Origin: Pseudomonadota bacterium
GTDB lineage: Bacteria > Bdellovibrionota > Bacteriovoracia > Bacteriovoracales > Bacteriovoracaceae
Assembly (NCBI GenBank): GCA_027488375.1
Contig: JAIYBW010000001.1
Location: forward strand, 426,223 to 490,222
Direction of reading: 5' to 3'
DNA: 64,000 bases
The translations under genes were made by a program, and so were the position numbers. Within the stretch, counting starts at the first letter, position 1. Each line of letters begins with the position of its first letter. This document shows positions 36,365-45,567 of this stretch, piece by piece. The notes beneath the pieces were generated by a model. It made no database searches. It was not told where the DNA came from and was given only the letters and a program-made list of their open reading frames with translations.

Positions 36365-37180
36365 ATGAAGAGAATTAAAATTTTGAATTATACAATTTTC
36401 TCATCGTTATTATTCCTTCTCTCATGTCAGAGTAACCAGAAAACTGATTTAATTTTTTCAGATATTGCGAGTAATGAAAATAATGGAGATACACCTGAAG
36501 AACTGATTCTTCCAATTGGTGATAATTCTCAAGAGCAAAAACTCGAGATAAACCTAAATCTTGTTGATAGAATATTTTTAAGAAATAAATTTTTGGATCT
36601 GTTTGATTTAAGCCCAACAGAGTTTTCACTAATTGGAACTTCGGCTGGCTTTACTCATTTAAGTACTAATACTTTGTACGATAAAATTATGCCATCAATT
36701 ATGTGGTATGGTGTTTTTGGTTCCGGTTGTGATCTTTATGAATCAACTAATATCTGGCCTTCAAGAACTATTTATGACCCTTCTGCTGAGAGATTTAACT
36801 GGCATGAGTCATGTCATTACTATCACCGCTACTCAGGGGCTGCTCAGCCCTCTACGATGGTGCTTCCATCTGTAAGCACATCTCCACGCTGGGCGATTAA
36901 TTCAAGAATTTGTCATCAACTTACTGAGAATCGAGGAGATCGATTGCTGGTTAGGAAAATGAATTTTGACCTTAATAATCTTCCCGATCTAAACACTGAT
37001 GATTTGGAAAAAATAATGGAAGTTTTTATGCCTTCTTATCAACCATCAGACAATGAAATTGAAGCTTTGCTTAAGTTTTCAACTTTATATTCGTCCCCTG
37101 CAACAAACTCTCAGAAACTTATCATATGGAAAAATGTAATAGAGGCAGTTTGCCAATCACCTTTTTGGCATGCCCCTTAA
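36365..37180 (+). CDS. Lipoprotein of the CxxCH/DUF1501 operon
   Basis: 271 aa, lipobox LLSC (Cys at 21). The mature N-terminus is Asn/Asp/Glu-rich. The core has HESCHYYHRYSG and ICHQLTENRGDRLLV, each a Cys next to His, and the C-terminus AVCQSPFWHAP echoes the end of the first operon protein. No CxxCH is present. It may hold the periplasmic complex to a membrane. Function unknown. Stop interlocks (TTAA) with the convergent envelope gene. Confidence 0.55.
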   Translation: MKRIKILNYTIFSSLLFLLSCQSNQKTDLIFSDIASNENNGDTPEELILPIGDNSQEQKLEINLNLVDRIFLRNKFLDLFDLSPTEFSLIGTSAGFTHLSTNTLYDKIMPSIMWYGVFGSGCDLYESTNIWPSRTIYDPSAERFNWHESCHYYHRYSGAAQPSTMVLPSVSTSPRWAINSRICHQLTENRGDRLLVRKMNFDLNNLPDLNTDDLEKIMEVFMPSYQPSDNEIEALLKFSTLYSSPATNSQKLIIWKNVIEAVCQSPFWHAP

Positions 37181-38088
37181 AATTTGTATCCTAGACCAAG
37201 CGCCCACTGAGTTTGATCTTCCTCAAGATATTTCGAAAATTCAGTTTGAAAAAAATAATTTCCAATTGGCCAACGGGAGTAGACTCCTGCCATGGGGATA
37301 AGGTTCGTGCCTTCTTTCACCTTATAACCTACGGCCGGTGGATCCTCTAAATCTTGAGAAATCAGCATGAGAGGAATTTTAAATCCGATTTCAGTTTTTG
37401 ATGCTGAGGCAAAGTAACCAATGGAAATAGAACTTTTTATACCTGTAGCAGATATATTAGATTGAGTATAAGTCACAGTGGGATCGATTGAACTCACTCC
37501 ACCAGAAGTTTGCAAAAGACATGCATCTACTGAAAAACTTAAAAATTTATTTTCGCGAGCATAGTTGACTCCAGGACAGATTCCCTTATTAGTGATCACA
37601 AGATCGCTTGACCCCGTTGGCTTATTTAAAACAGCACCATACTGCCAGCTGATATAATCAATGAATAATCTCCAGTGGCCTGAATACTGTTTATCTTCAA
37701 TGTTCTTGAAATGATTATTGATGAGATCAAAAATTTTTTCAACTTTAAGCTCTTGATATTCTAATTGTGAAAGTCTCTCTCTATATGTTGAAAAAAGTTT
37801 TCTTGTCTTATGTTCGGGACTTAAAAGACGCTTCTCTTTAATTAAAATCTTTGCAATAAGACTATATATTTTGAAATTTATTTTTTTAAATTTTTCAGTA
37901 TAAGAGTCAGGGTCAATAGTTTCATCATTTTTTATTTGAGAGCGTAGATTATTTAACTCCTGACTGTATTCTTGCTTTAATTTTTTTTGAAAATCTTTTA
38001 CTTGATTAAAGACAATGTCATCTTTTGCCACCACCGGGGCAATACTAATTAAGATGATAAAGAGAGTTGTAATAAATTTTATAGCCAC
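37177..38088 (-). CDS. Envelope protein with coiled-coil and barrel-like C-terminus
   Basis: 303 aa with signal (cleavage near VVA/KDD). Residues ~25-130 are a charged helical region. The remainder has amphipathic strands ending ALGLGYKF with terminal Phe, as in outer-membrane barrels. Start lies 10 nt inside the end of the cytochrome-porin gene, so it is the last gene of the YceI operon and translationally coupled. Function unknown. Confidence 0.6.
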   Translation of the reverse strand: MAIKFITTLFIILISIAPVVAKDDIVFNQVKDFQKKLKQEYSQELNNLRSQIKNDETIDPDSYTEKFKKINFKIYSLIAKILIKEKRLLSPEHKTRKLFSTYRERLSQLEYQELKVEKIFDLINNHFKNIEDKQYSGHWRLFIDYISWQYGAVLNKPTGSSDLVITNKGICPGVNYARENKFLSFSVDACLLQTSGGVSSIDPTVTYTQSNISATGIKSSISIGYFASASKTEIGFKIPLMLISQDLEDPPAVGYKVKEGTNLIPMAGVYSRWPIGNYFFQTEFSKYLEEDQTQWALGLGYKF

Positions 38089-39242
38089 AAGTGTGTTTGT
38101 AATAATAGTGTCCAGTTATCTGGCACTGATGTTTCAGGTCCAAAGACCCTGGTATTATAAATATCGCCTCTTAATTCAATTCGCTGAGCGGGAAAAATCT
38201 GGATCGCCGGACCCCATCGAACAATATAATTTTCATCAGATGTATCTGCTTTTGCATACTCAATATTATTTAAAACATAAAAGCCACGGGCCGGGCGTAA
38301 GTAGGTTTGTAGAAGACCATAGCGTGATTTAATTGTACTTTGTGTAGACTCAATATCTTTTTGGACCTCTCCAATTTCCGCTATAATCGAAGCTCCATCT
38401 TTAAGATTTAAGCGAGTATGCATAGAGTAGCTCTGTAAAGAGTAAAATTTATTGCGACTACTCATATATGAGGCGCCAATACGATGAATATCACCAATGG
38501 TTCTTTCAACCATGGTACTTCCACCTTTCATCCGGAGATTTTCTTCTTGTGATAAATTACCAAGAAAGCCATTAATTCCGCCTTCCCATTTATCATTCAG
38601 ATAATGAACAGCGATACCATGAGCTTGGTCATTCATGGTAACCTGAGGCAAGCTTCTACTAAATGCAATATGCTCGACTAGTCTAACTCCATAGACTTTA
38701 TCCATCAAACCTGCATAGACACCAACCTTAGGATTAATTTTATAGCCAATATAATGCTCTCTACTTCTCCAGGAGTCTTTATTAGAAACTCCAGATACTT
38801 GGCTTAAAGGAGCAGGTGCATATCCATAGTTAACGACGCTGGTAAATTTATCATTTTCACCAAATTTAATAATGGCCCTTGCATCTGCTTGCATGGTTAA
38901 CCAAAGTTCAGTTTCATTTTTAGCAGAACCAGGATTTCTCGTTAATCTAAAACGACGATAGTTAAACTGTGTGCGAAACCAATCTTGTTTTGGCTTACGA
39001 AAAAGAGTTCCAGACTTTTCAGCGAGATCTTCCTCTGTCCACGTCTTTGGATAGGCCCATCTGGCGGAGATAAGAGTTGCAGAAACTGCTCTTCCATAAT
39101 CATTTAGTGGGCCATTACCAAAGGGATTATAATGACAATTCAGGCATGACGTGTAGCCATGGCCAATATAGTTTGGATAGGCCAAACTAAGTTTGGAAGA
39201 GATTGAAAATAAAATAACGAGAAAGAATAAAGTTATTTTCAT
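38079..39242 (-). CDS. Cytochrome c fused to an outer-membrane barrel (Cyc2-like architecture)
   Basis: 387 aa. After the signal peptide (cleavage near SLA/YPN) comes a short haem domain with C33-L-N-C36-H37 in GYTSCLNCHYNPFGNG, then LNDYGRA. The remaining ~330 residues read as beta strands of a barrel (many YxF/RxR turns, ending LLQTHLWL). A monohaem site at the mouth of a barrel is the layout of fused cytochrome-porins such as Cyc2, which pass electrons across the outer membrane. Homology to Cyc2 itself is not shown. ATG follows the haem lipoprotein stop directly. Confidence 0.7.
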   Translation of the reverse strand: MKITLFFLVILFSISSKLSLAYPNYIGHGYTSCLNCHYNPFGNGPLNDYGRAVSATLISARWAYPKTWTEEDLAEKSGTLFRKPKQDWFRTQFNYRRFRLTRNPGSAKNETELWLTMQADARAIIKFGENDKFTSVVNYGYAPAPLSQVSGVSNKDSWRSREHYIGYKINPKVGVYAGLMDKVYGVRLVEHIAFSRSLPQVTMNDQAHGIAVHYLNDKWEGGINGFLGNLSQEENLRMKGGSTMVERTIGDIHRIGASYMSSRNKFYSLQSYSMHTRLNLKDGASIIAEIGEVQKDIESTQSTIKSRYGLLQTYLRPARGFYVLNNIEYAKADTSDENYIVRWGPAIQIFPAQRIELRGDIYNTRVFGPETSVPDNWTLLLQTHLWL

Positions 39243-39644
39243 CTAAGGCATCGATTCTATCCAGTCAACCAATGTTAAGTAATCATCATTGGGTATCGCT
39301 GAATTTGCACCTGAAGGCATGTCGCCTGGAGGATCAAAGTTTTTCAGGCGATTAATGAGAGAAGAACTCTCAGGATTATTCTTGAAGACGAGACCACTAT
39401 CAATCCATTTCTGATTTGAATTAAGATTTTGCCATTGACTATGGCATTGAAAACATCTCGTTTTGATAATGTTATAAGACTTAACTAGTTTCACATAACT
39501 TTGGTAAGCAGGATCATTGGGATCGTTCGAACCAGATGCTGGAATTGGAGATTCTGAAAAACGACTTTCATCCGCAGAATTTGAATTAAAATTCTGACAG
39601 CTAGACAAAAGTGTAAATGCGATAATTAAAAAAACTTTGTTCAT
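39243..39644 (-). CDS. Monohaem cytochrome c lipoprotein
   Basis: 133 aa; lipobox LLSSC (Cys at 16), a polar linker, then one haem site CFQCH (TRCFQCHSQW) and a distal Met in DPPGDMPSG. The end LVDWIESMP is typical of class I-type cytochrome domains. It would sit on a membrane and hand electrons to or from the adjacent cytochrome-porin. It overlaps the YceI gene stop by 4 nt. Confidence 0.78.
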   Translation of the reverse strand: MNKVFLIIAFTLLSSCQNFNSNSADESRFSESPIPASGSNDPNDPAYQSYVKLVKSYNIIKTRCFQCHSQWQNLNSNQKWIDSGLVFKNNPESSSLINRLKNFDPPGDMPSGANSAIPNDDYLTLVDWIESMP

Positions 39645-40117
39645 TTTAGCGGCACTTCAACATTTACAGTCACAAGATCATTGACTCCGACACCTAAGTA
39701 CTGTGCCTTACTTAATTTAAAATCTGATGGCTTCACCACAAAAGTGGCTTTAACCACACCTTCTTGAGTTTGATATTTGATATCAACTGGGAGAGAGACG
39801 CCATTGACTTCAAGGGTTGCAGTGGCCTTTCCATTTTGTCCCCTGAATTGAGTAAGTATTGCCTTTGGGTGAGTGTCAGCATTTAGATGCTTCGCAAAGT
39901 GCTCATCTCTGAGTTCAATACCTGTTTTAAAAGTTTTAATGAGGATAGAAAATTTATCACCTTGAATTGTATCACCGGTTTGTTTTAGCTGCCCCTTAAT
40001 ATTTGTTGTAGAGGCTTGAAAGGAACCCGATGGACTTAGAGTTACATCAATACTCACATTAGTTTGAGCGAAAGCAGTGAGACTAAAAAAAACTGCAATA
40101 ATAGAAAAAAATGTCAT
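39641..40117 (-). CDS. YceI-family periplasmic protein
   Basis: 158 aa with a Sec signal (cleavage near AFA/QTN). The body matches YceI: alternating strands with IKTFKTGIELRDEHFAKHL and HPKAILTQF, the conserved D..F...HP segment of this lipocalin-like fold, which binds polyprenoid lipids or quinones in known members. It is the first gene of the operon that continues with the haem lipoprotein and the cytochrome-porin. Quinone carriage in the redox route is possible but unproven. Confidence 0.8.
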   Translation of the reverse strand: MTFFSIIAVFFSLTAFAQTNVSIDVTLSPSGSFQASTTNIKGQLKQTGDTIQGDKFSILIKTFKTGIELRDEHFAKHLNADTHPKAILTQFRGQNGKATATLEVNGVSLPVDIKYQTQEGVVKATFVVKPSDFKLSKAQYLGVGVNDLVTVNVEVPLK

Positions 40118-40178
40118 CGTAACCTCTATTTAGATTTTATTAATATTTGATCTTATTCTGTTTTAAACGGCAATATTT

Positions 40179-43100
40179 TTATGGTTGTTCAATACAAAGA
40201 ATTGGCTTTAATTGATCGCAAGTTTCTGTAGACGAATTCCAGGTTGATACGGAACTTACAGCTCCAGACATAGACGCCAAATCACTCGTCCAGTTACTGC
40301 AGTGATCACTAGAGACTGACCATGAAGCGGAGTTTAAACCTGTCCAGAAAACATCACCTGATAATTCAAAGGCTGCACTAATTGAATTAAAGTTTTTACT
40401 TGCCGTAGTTGTTGTTACAGAGACGTTATCAAGTCTCTGGTAAACAGTAGCAGCTGCTAAAACCCAATCTAGTTCCGGTGACTGGGTTCTCGCCGTGCCA
40501 CTTAAAAGGGCTTTATATGTACCAATCCCAGGGTGATTAGTATCAGTGGCACACTTCGCATCCGCGCCAGTAATACCACCTAAATTTCCAGAATAAACAC
40601 TATCCGTTATGAAAAGCTTAAGAGGTGTACTTCCAGCTGCAACAGTGAAATTAGGTTTTTCTCCAGCAATCCAAGTTCCGATAGTGTTAGTATCAAAGTT
40701 TGAGTGATTAGCACCAACAAGGCTCACATCCCAGCTACTTATGTTTTGATCAAAGACATCAGCACCATAAAACATATAATTCATATTAGTCACATTTGAC
40801 GTATCCCAAGGAGCGATAGGTTGGGTAAAAGCATTCGCCTGATAGAACATATAACTCATATTGGTCACGAGAGAGGTATCCCAAGTCGCAATATGACAAT
40901 TAAAATTATTAGTGGCCCCAAACATATAGGACATATTCGTAACACTACTAGTATCCCAGTTTATAATGACATCGGCTTCATTATTATAAAGTGTCGCCCC
41001 ATAGAACATATAGCTCATATCTTGAACCTTAGATGTATCCCAAGAAGTGAGTGTTTTATTAAATTTCACCGCATACATGAACATACCTTTCATGCTCACA
41101 ACTTGACTTGTATCCCACTTGCTCCCCAGGCCAGTTCCCGTTCTAATGAGGGGCCGATTAAATTCTCGGGCATTATTGAACATTTGATACATAGTAGTGA
41201 CAGAACTTGTATCCCAATTGCTTAAATCCTGATCAAAAATAATCGCATCCTCAAAAGTCCGGTACATATTATTAACCTTTGAGACATCCCAGCCGTTGAG
41301 TGGTTGATTGAATTTTGCCGCATTTAAAAATGTTCGGCTTAGACTTGTCACGAGAGAAACATTCCAGCTACTGATGTCACAATTAAATGAGACAGCACTA
41401 TAAAAAGTTGAAGCAAGCCCTACATCTTTAAGTGCTGTGGTCGTCCAAGGAAGAGAACAGGGAGCTCCGCTAGCAAGTCCATTATTAAAATTAACAGCAG
41501 AGGTAAACATGGCTGCCATCGTTTGAACTTTTGAAACATCCCAAGAACTAATGTCCTGATTGAAAGCCGCCGCTCCATTAAACATATAAAGCATCGTCGT
41601 GACATTTGATGTATTCCAATCTCCTGGTGTGCCGTGAACGAGTGGTTGATTAAAAGCAGAGGCTCCATAGAACATGTAAGACATACTTGTGACTAAAGCT
41701 GTATCCCAGTTGGAAATATTTTGATTGAAGAGAACCGCCCCTCGAAACATTTCAGACATCGTTGTGACTTTCGCGGTATTCCACGCCGCGAGTGGTTGAT
41801 TGAAACTAATCGCATCGTAAAAGAGACCTCCCATGACGGTGACGTTTGAAGTATTCCAGCCTGTAAGATTTTGATTGAAAGACCTGGCGTTTCTAAACAT
41901 GTCTGCCATATTAGAGACGTTTGAGGTATTCCAGTTGACCGTTGACCAGACACCGGGGGCAGCAGAAGGCATGCCATTATTAAATGAAGTTGCACTGGAA
42001 AACATGGCTGCCATCATGGTCACATTAGTCGTGTTCCAACTCGTAATATCTCTGTTGAAGGAAGTTGCTCCCGCAAATGTGCGGTACATACTTGTAACAC
42101 CGGATGTATTCCAAGCTCCAAAGGGTTGGTCAAAACTGCTTGCAGAATAAAAAGTTTCATAAAGTGTAGTTAAATTATTCGTATCCCAAGCACCGATAAA
42201 TATATTGAAATTTGTCGCATAAGCAAAAGTTCGTTTAAGGCTGGTATTGGCTGCCGTATTCCAGCTGCTAATATCTCCGTTGAAATTAGTTGCCCCCTGA
42301 AACATCTGTTCCATGGTTGTTACCTTGAAAGTGTTCCATTTGTCTCCATTCTTTGAAATATTTTGGTTGAAGGCTTTAGCACCATAAAACATTGCTCTCA
42401 TATTTGTAACATTGATTGTTTCCCAATTTGAGATGTCATGATTAAAATCTTTTGCTCCAGCAAACATATGGGACATATTTGTCACGTTACGAGTATTCCA
42501 ACTTTCAATGTTTTGATTGAAATTCATTTCAGTGTAAGCCGGAGAGTTGAGAACAGTGAAGTCGATATCTGGACTGCTAAACATTTCGCTCATGTCTGTG
42601 ACAATTGAAGTGTCCCAGGAATTCAAAGGTTGATTAAAGTTGATGGCCCCTTTAAAAAGTGCTCTCATATTGATGACGTTTTTAGTGTCCCAGCTATTAA
42701 TGCTTGAGTTAAAATTCGTTGCTCCTTCAAACATACTGCGCATTGATGCCCCTGCCGAAATGACTGGAATGTCCGATGCGGTGATTGAAGTCAGATTGAT
42801 ACAATTCTTAAATAGAGCTTCAAGATCTTCCCATGAATTTGTTCCCCATTGAGTGATCTCGAGTAGCTTTTGGGGAGCAGTTAAAAATTTAAGTTGAGGC
42901 ATCCCATTTCCTATGGGGGCCAATTTGATAGTGTAAGTTCCTGCGGATGAGTAGGTGTGTGTGGCATCCGGGTCTGCGTCACTTGTGATAAGGCTATATG
43001 TTCCATCTCCCCAATAAGCAAGGAAGTTGTAAGAGGAACCGGGGTTTAAGGGAAGAACTGCAGTTTTATTTGTAGCAGGGTTAGCATCACCTCGAGCGGT

Positions 43101-43802
43101 TTCCCAGGCATAGATGAAGGGTGTGTGGGTAAAAGTGACTGAGTCACTTAAGGCAAAAGCAGGAGTTGTGAATCCGATGGTGACAACTTCAGAGGTATTG
43201 TTAGTCGTTCTGCAAAGTGAAATACCATTTGTATCTGAAAGACTGCAAGCTGTAACGCTTGCAGTTAGACTATCATCTGAAAGAATTGGAGTATAGTTTG
43301 GGACAGCAACATTATCCATGTCTCTAAGTGTGACAGTGACTTCCGCCTCATCGACTCCATCACCGGTTGCATATTCACCAACAGAGATTGAGCAGTTAGG
43401 CTCATAAGGAGTCTGAGTAATAAAAATAATCGGAGAGCCACCGATCACTTGAACAGGACTGAGTATTTCGAGTGATTTAAATTCTGCCGTTCTTGATAGG
43501 AGCCGACAGGTTGATATTCCGTTTGAATCAGAAAGAGAGCAGGTCGTGTAGCTATTATCAGTACCTGTATCTGTAGCAGAAAATGTTGGTCTGACTCCAA
43601 CAACTGGAATTGAATTCTCATCCATTAAAGTGATTGTAACTACAGAGTAAGAAGCGCCATTTGCAATGATACCAGTGGTTCCAATAATTGTTGAATGAAT
43701 GGCCGAAGGGGGCCCACTCAGAGAGCCTGGTTGAACCCACATCTTGGCCTGGCAAGAAATCAAAAGGGGTATGAATAAAAGGAGCTTTAAAAATGCCGTC
43801 AT
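40179..43802 (-). CDS. Giant surface lipoprotein with Ig-like, BspA/DUF285 and DUF1554 domains
   Basis: About 1207 aa from ATG 43802 (GTG 43823 also in frame; neither has a good ribosome site). Lipobox LLISC (Cys 17). Residues ~25-220 hold two Big/invasin-like modules with SLSDSNGIS-type repeats, followed by a PKD-like stretch. About 25 DUF285/BspA repeats follow (WDTSNVTNMSYMF, GAxxFNQ). The last ~150 residues match DUF1554 (GNLGGITGADAKC ... CSNWTSD ... LKPILCIEQ). BspA-type proteins are adhesins in other bacteria; here it is likely exposed on the surface. Confidence 0.85.
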   Translation of the reverse strand: MTAFLKLLLFIPLLISCQAKMWVQPGSLSGPPSAIHSTIIGTTGIIANGASYSVVTITLMDENSIPVVGVRPTFSATDTGTDNSYTTCSLSDSNGISTCRLLSRTAEFKSLEILSPVQVIGGSPIIFITQTPYEPNCSISVGEYATGDGVDEAEVTVTLRDMDNVAVPNYTPILSDDSLTASVTACSLSDTNGISLCRTTNNTSEVVTIGFTTPAFALSDSVTFTHTPFIYAWETARGDANPATNKTAVLPLNPGSSYNFLAYWGDGTYSLITSDADPDATHTYSSAGTYTIKLAPIGNGMPQLKFLTAPQKLLEITQWGTNSWEDLEALFKNCINLTSITASDIPVISAGASMRSMFEGATNFNSSINSWDTKNVINMRALFKGAINFNQPLNSWDTSIVTDMSEMFSSPDIDFTVLNSPAYTEMNFNQNIESWNTRNVTNMSHMFAGAKDFNHDISNWETINVTNMRAMFYGAKAFNQNISKNGDKWNTFKVTTMEQMFQGATNFNGDISSWNTAANTSLKRTFAYATNFNIFIGAWDTNNLTTLYETFYSASSFDQPFGAWNTSGVTSMYRTFAGATSFNRDITSWNTTNVTMMAAMFSSATSFNNGMPSAAPGVWSTVNWNTSNVSNMADMFRNARSFNQNLTGWNTSNVTVMGGLFYDAISFNQPLAAWNTAKVTTMSEMFRGAVLFNQNISNWDTALVTSMSYMFYGASAFNQPLVHGTPGDWNTSNVTTMLYMFNGAAAFNQDISSWDVSKVQTMAAMFTSAVNFNNGLASGAPCSLPWTTTALKDVGLASTFYSAVSFNCDISSWNVSLVTSLSRTFLNAAKFNQPLNGWDVSKVNNMYRTFEDAIIFDQDLSNWDTSSVTTMYQMFNNAREFNRPLIRTGTGLGSKWDTSQVVSMKGMFMYAVKFNKTLTSWDTSKVQDMSYMFYGATLYNNEADVIINWDTSSVTNMSYMFGATNNFNCHIATWDTSLVTNMSYMFYQANAFTQPIAPWDTSNVTNMNYMFYGADVFDQNISSWDVSLVGANHSNFDTNTIGTWIAGEKPNFTVAAGSTPLKLFITDSVYSGNLGGITGADAKCATDTNHPGIGTYKALLSGTARTQSPELDWVLAAATVYQRLDNVSVTTTTASKNFNSISAAFELSGDVFWTGLNSASWSVSSDHCSNWTSDLASMSGAVSSVSTWNSSTETCDQLKPILCIEQP
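40700..42745 (-). repeat. About 25 tandem BspA/DUF285 protein repeats
   Basis: Repeats of roughly 25 codons (75 bp) with consensus W-D/N-T-S-x-V-T-x-M-x-x-M-F-x-x-A-x-x-F-N-Q-x-I-S. DNA of the units is diverged, so this is an old array. Some units carry insertions of 5-15 residues. Confidence 0.85.
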
Positions 43803-43853
43803 TTCTATAAGTTTTATCGGCACTTTTAAGAGTGAAAATTAAGGACTTTTTGA

Positions 43854-44735
43854 TTAATTCAGAAGAGTCACTTCTTCACAGTATTTTGGTATATGAACTT
43901 TAATTCCATGATTCATGATCTTCTGAGTAAACTCATCCAGCTTTAGTCCCCACCAAAGGTCAACCTCGCCTGTTTTTTTCATAGGATAGAGGAAATTATC
44001 AATATGAAGAGGAATAACCATTGATGCTTTTGTTGGTTTAACTGTTTCGGTCAGGATTTTTTCTGTGGAGGTTCTGTTGGCAATACTGATAAGAGCAATC
44101 TCGGATTTAAGTTTATGAAGAGGACTGTTTAGATCAATATCTGCGACGGCCTGATAGAGAATATTTCCCTTGGGGTGAGAAATATAGAAACTGAAGGTAT
44201 CTCCCACTTTATAGTCCCATGCTCTTGAATGTGGGGGGAGAGGTTTTTCAATATGGCCATCCATCAGCATGATCCCACCAGCGTGTGGTGGATGGGGAGT
44301 GTTGTAGGAAGTTATAGTGAAGTCTCCAATTTTAAAAATACCACCATCTTTAATTTCTTGGAGCTCTTCATTCGAGAGCCCATGACCTCTTCCAATATTC
44401 AAGACTGATGTGGATCCAAAAAGTTTTGTCTGAAATTTTTTTGTCACATATGGAGCATCAATCACATGATCTGTATGAGCATGATTGACGATTGTGGCCT
44501 GAACTGATTTTACTCCACAGCGGTTAAGCCAATAATCAACTTCAGCGTGATTACTTTGAACTTTTTTAAACGGCAGAAAATCCAATGGCCCAAAACGAGT
44601 AATGGCCGGGTCGAAGAAAAGAGTCGTCTTCCCATCTGAAATTGTCATGGCGGTTATGCCAAGCCACTTAAATTTAATTTGAGAAAATGCAGATGAAGAG
44701 AAAATGATAATTAAGATGGCCGTAATGGTTTTCAT
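43854..44735 (-). CDS. Exported MBL-fold hydrolase
   Basis: 293 aa with a signal peptide (cleavage near AFS/QIK). Metal site HAHTDH (VNHAHTDHVID), a His in YNTPHPPHAG, an Asp in VADIDLNS and a final His in IPLHIDNF. The layout is nearer to UlaG/RNase-Z-like MBL proteins than to glyoxalase II. Being exported, it probably acts on a periplasmic or external substrate; which one is unknown. It lies 51 bp upstream of the giant lipoprotein on the same strand. Confidence 0.75.
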   Translation of the reverse strand: MKTITAILIIIFSSSAFSQIKFKWLGITAMTISDGKTTLFFDPAITRFGPLDFLPFKKVQSNHAEVDYWLNRCGVKSVQATIVNHAHTDHVIDAPYVTKKFQTKLFGSTSVLNIGRGHGLSNEELQEIKDGGIFKIGDFTITSYNTPHPPHAGGIMLMDGHIEKPLPPHSRAWDYKVGDTFSFYISHPKGNILYQAVADIDLNSPLHKLKSEIALISIANRTSTEKILTETVKPTKASMVIPLHIDNFLYPMKKTGEVDLWWGLKLDEFTQKIMNHGIKVHIPKYCEEVTLLN

Positions 44736-44792
44736 GAAAACTAGTATAGGGGCAACAAGCTAAAAATATCAGCAGGCAAGGACCTCTTATGC

Positions 44793-45491
44793 ATGATGAC
44801 TAGGCAAAAATTATTTGTTTTGGAAAAAAGAATTTTGTTTATAATTAGTAGAGTGAAGGTACCAGCTATTGCAAAAAAAACCTTTGATCAGCTATCCCAT
44901 GTTCCCGAATTCTTGGGAGTCGTCCAATTTATTCTAGATAAAATTTCACGGGTATCTTCTCCAATCAAGAGAGCAAGTATTATTCATAAAGCCGTTGATG
45001 AGTTTAATGCGGAAGTTTTTGCCCATCCCCTCGTTCAGCAATTTAGTCCATGTAAGGTTGGGTGTGCTGGGTGTTGCCATACTCAGGTCAGTGTGACCTC
45101 TGATGAAGCTGAAGTACTAGCAGAAAGAGTCAAAGAAGGCCTTCAAATTAATTTAGATCGGCTTGAACTCCAATCAAAAGTAAGTGAAGAGTCGAATACT
45201 TTTTATCAATTAAGTTACAGTGATCGACGCTGTGTATTTTTAGATAACTCCGATGCGTGCTCAATTTATGAAGATCGTCCCTCTGTGTGTAGAACAAATG
45301 CAGTTTTAGGTGACGCTCAACAGTGTTTAGTGTCCGGAGAAACTCAACAGCTTCGATTGGTTAAAACATCTAAAGCAGATATGGTTATTTATGCTTCTTT
45401 CCTTCATTCAAAAGAAAGTGGATCTCTGCCTTTCATGCTCATGAAAAAATTAAAAGAAAAATCATTATCTGTAGTATCTCAGTCAGCCTAG
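44793..45491 (+). CDS. YkgJ-family Cys-cluster protein
   Basis: 232 aa. CKVGCAGCCHTQ (~90-101) and later RRCVFLDNSDACSIYEDRP with CRTN complete the eight-Cys pattern of the YkgJ/CxxCxxCC family, which binds zinc or an iron-sulfur cluster. The role of the family is unknown. ATG 44793 has AAGGA ten bases upstream; a tiny out-of-frame ATG at 44789 is ignored. No signal peptide is clear, although residues 10-20 are hydrophobic. Confidence 0.75.
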   Translation: MMTRQKLFVLEKRILFIISRVKVPAIAKKTFDQLSHVPEFLGVVQFILDKISRVSSPIKRASIIHKAVDEFNAEVFAHPLVQQFSPCKVGCAGCCHTQVSVTSDEAEVLAERVKEGLQINLDRLELQSKVSEESNTFYQLSYSDRRCVFLDNSDACSIYEDRPSVCRTNAVLGDAQQCLVSGETQQLRLVKTSKADMVIYASFLHSKESGSLPFMLMKKLKEKSLSVVSQSA

Positions 45492-45567
45492 CTTTAATTT
45501 CCTCTCTTCGAAGAGATTCCATTTCAACTTATAATTTATAAAAAGATTATCTTCAAAAGGGAAAGAA

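Noticed and set aside
40821..41225. Forward open frame inside the repeat gene
   Set aside because: Antisense shadow of the BspA-type repeats; its periodic sequence mirrors the repeats.
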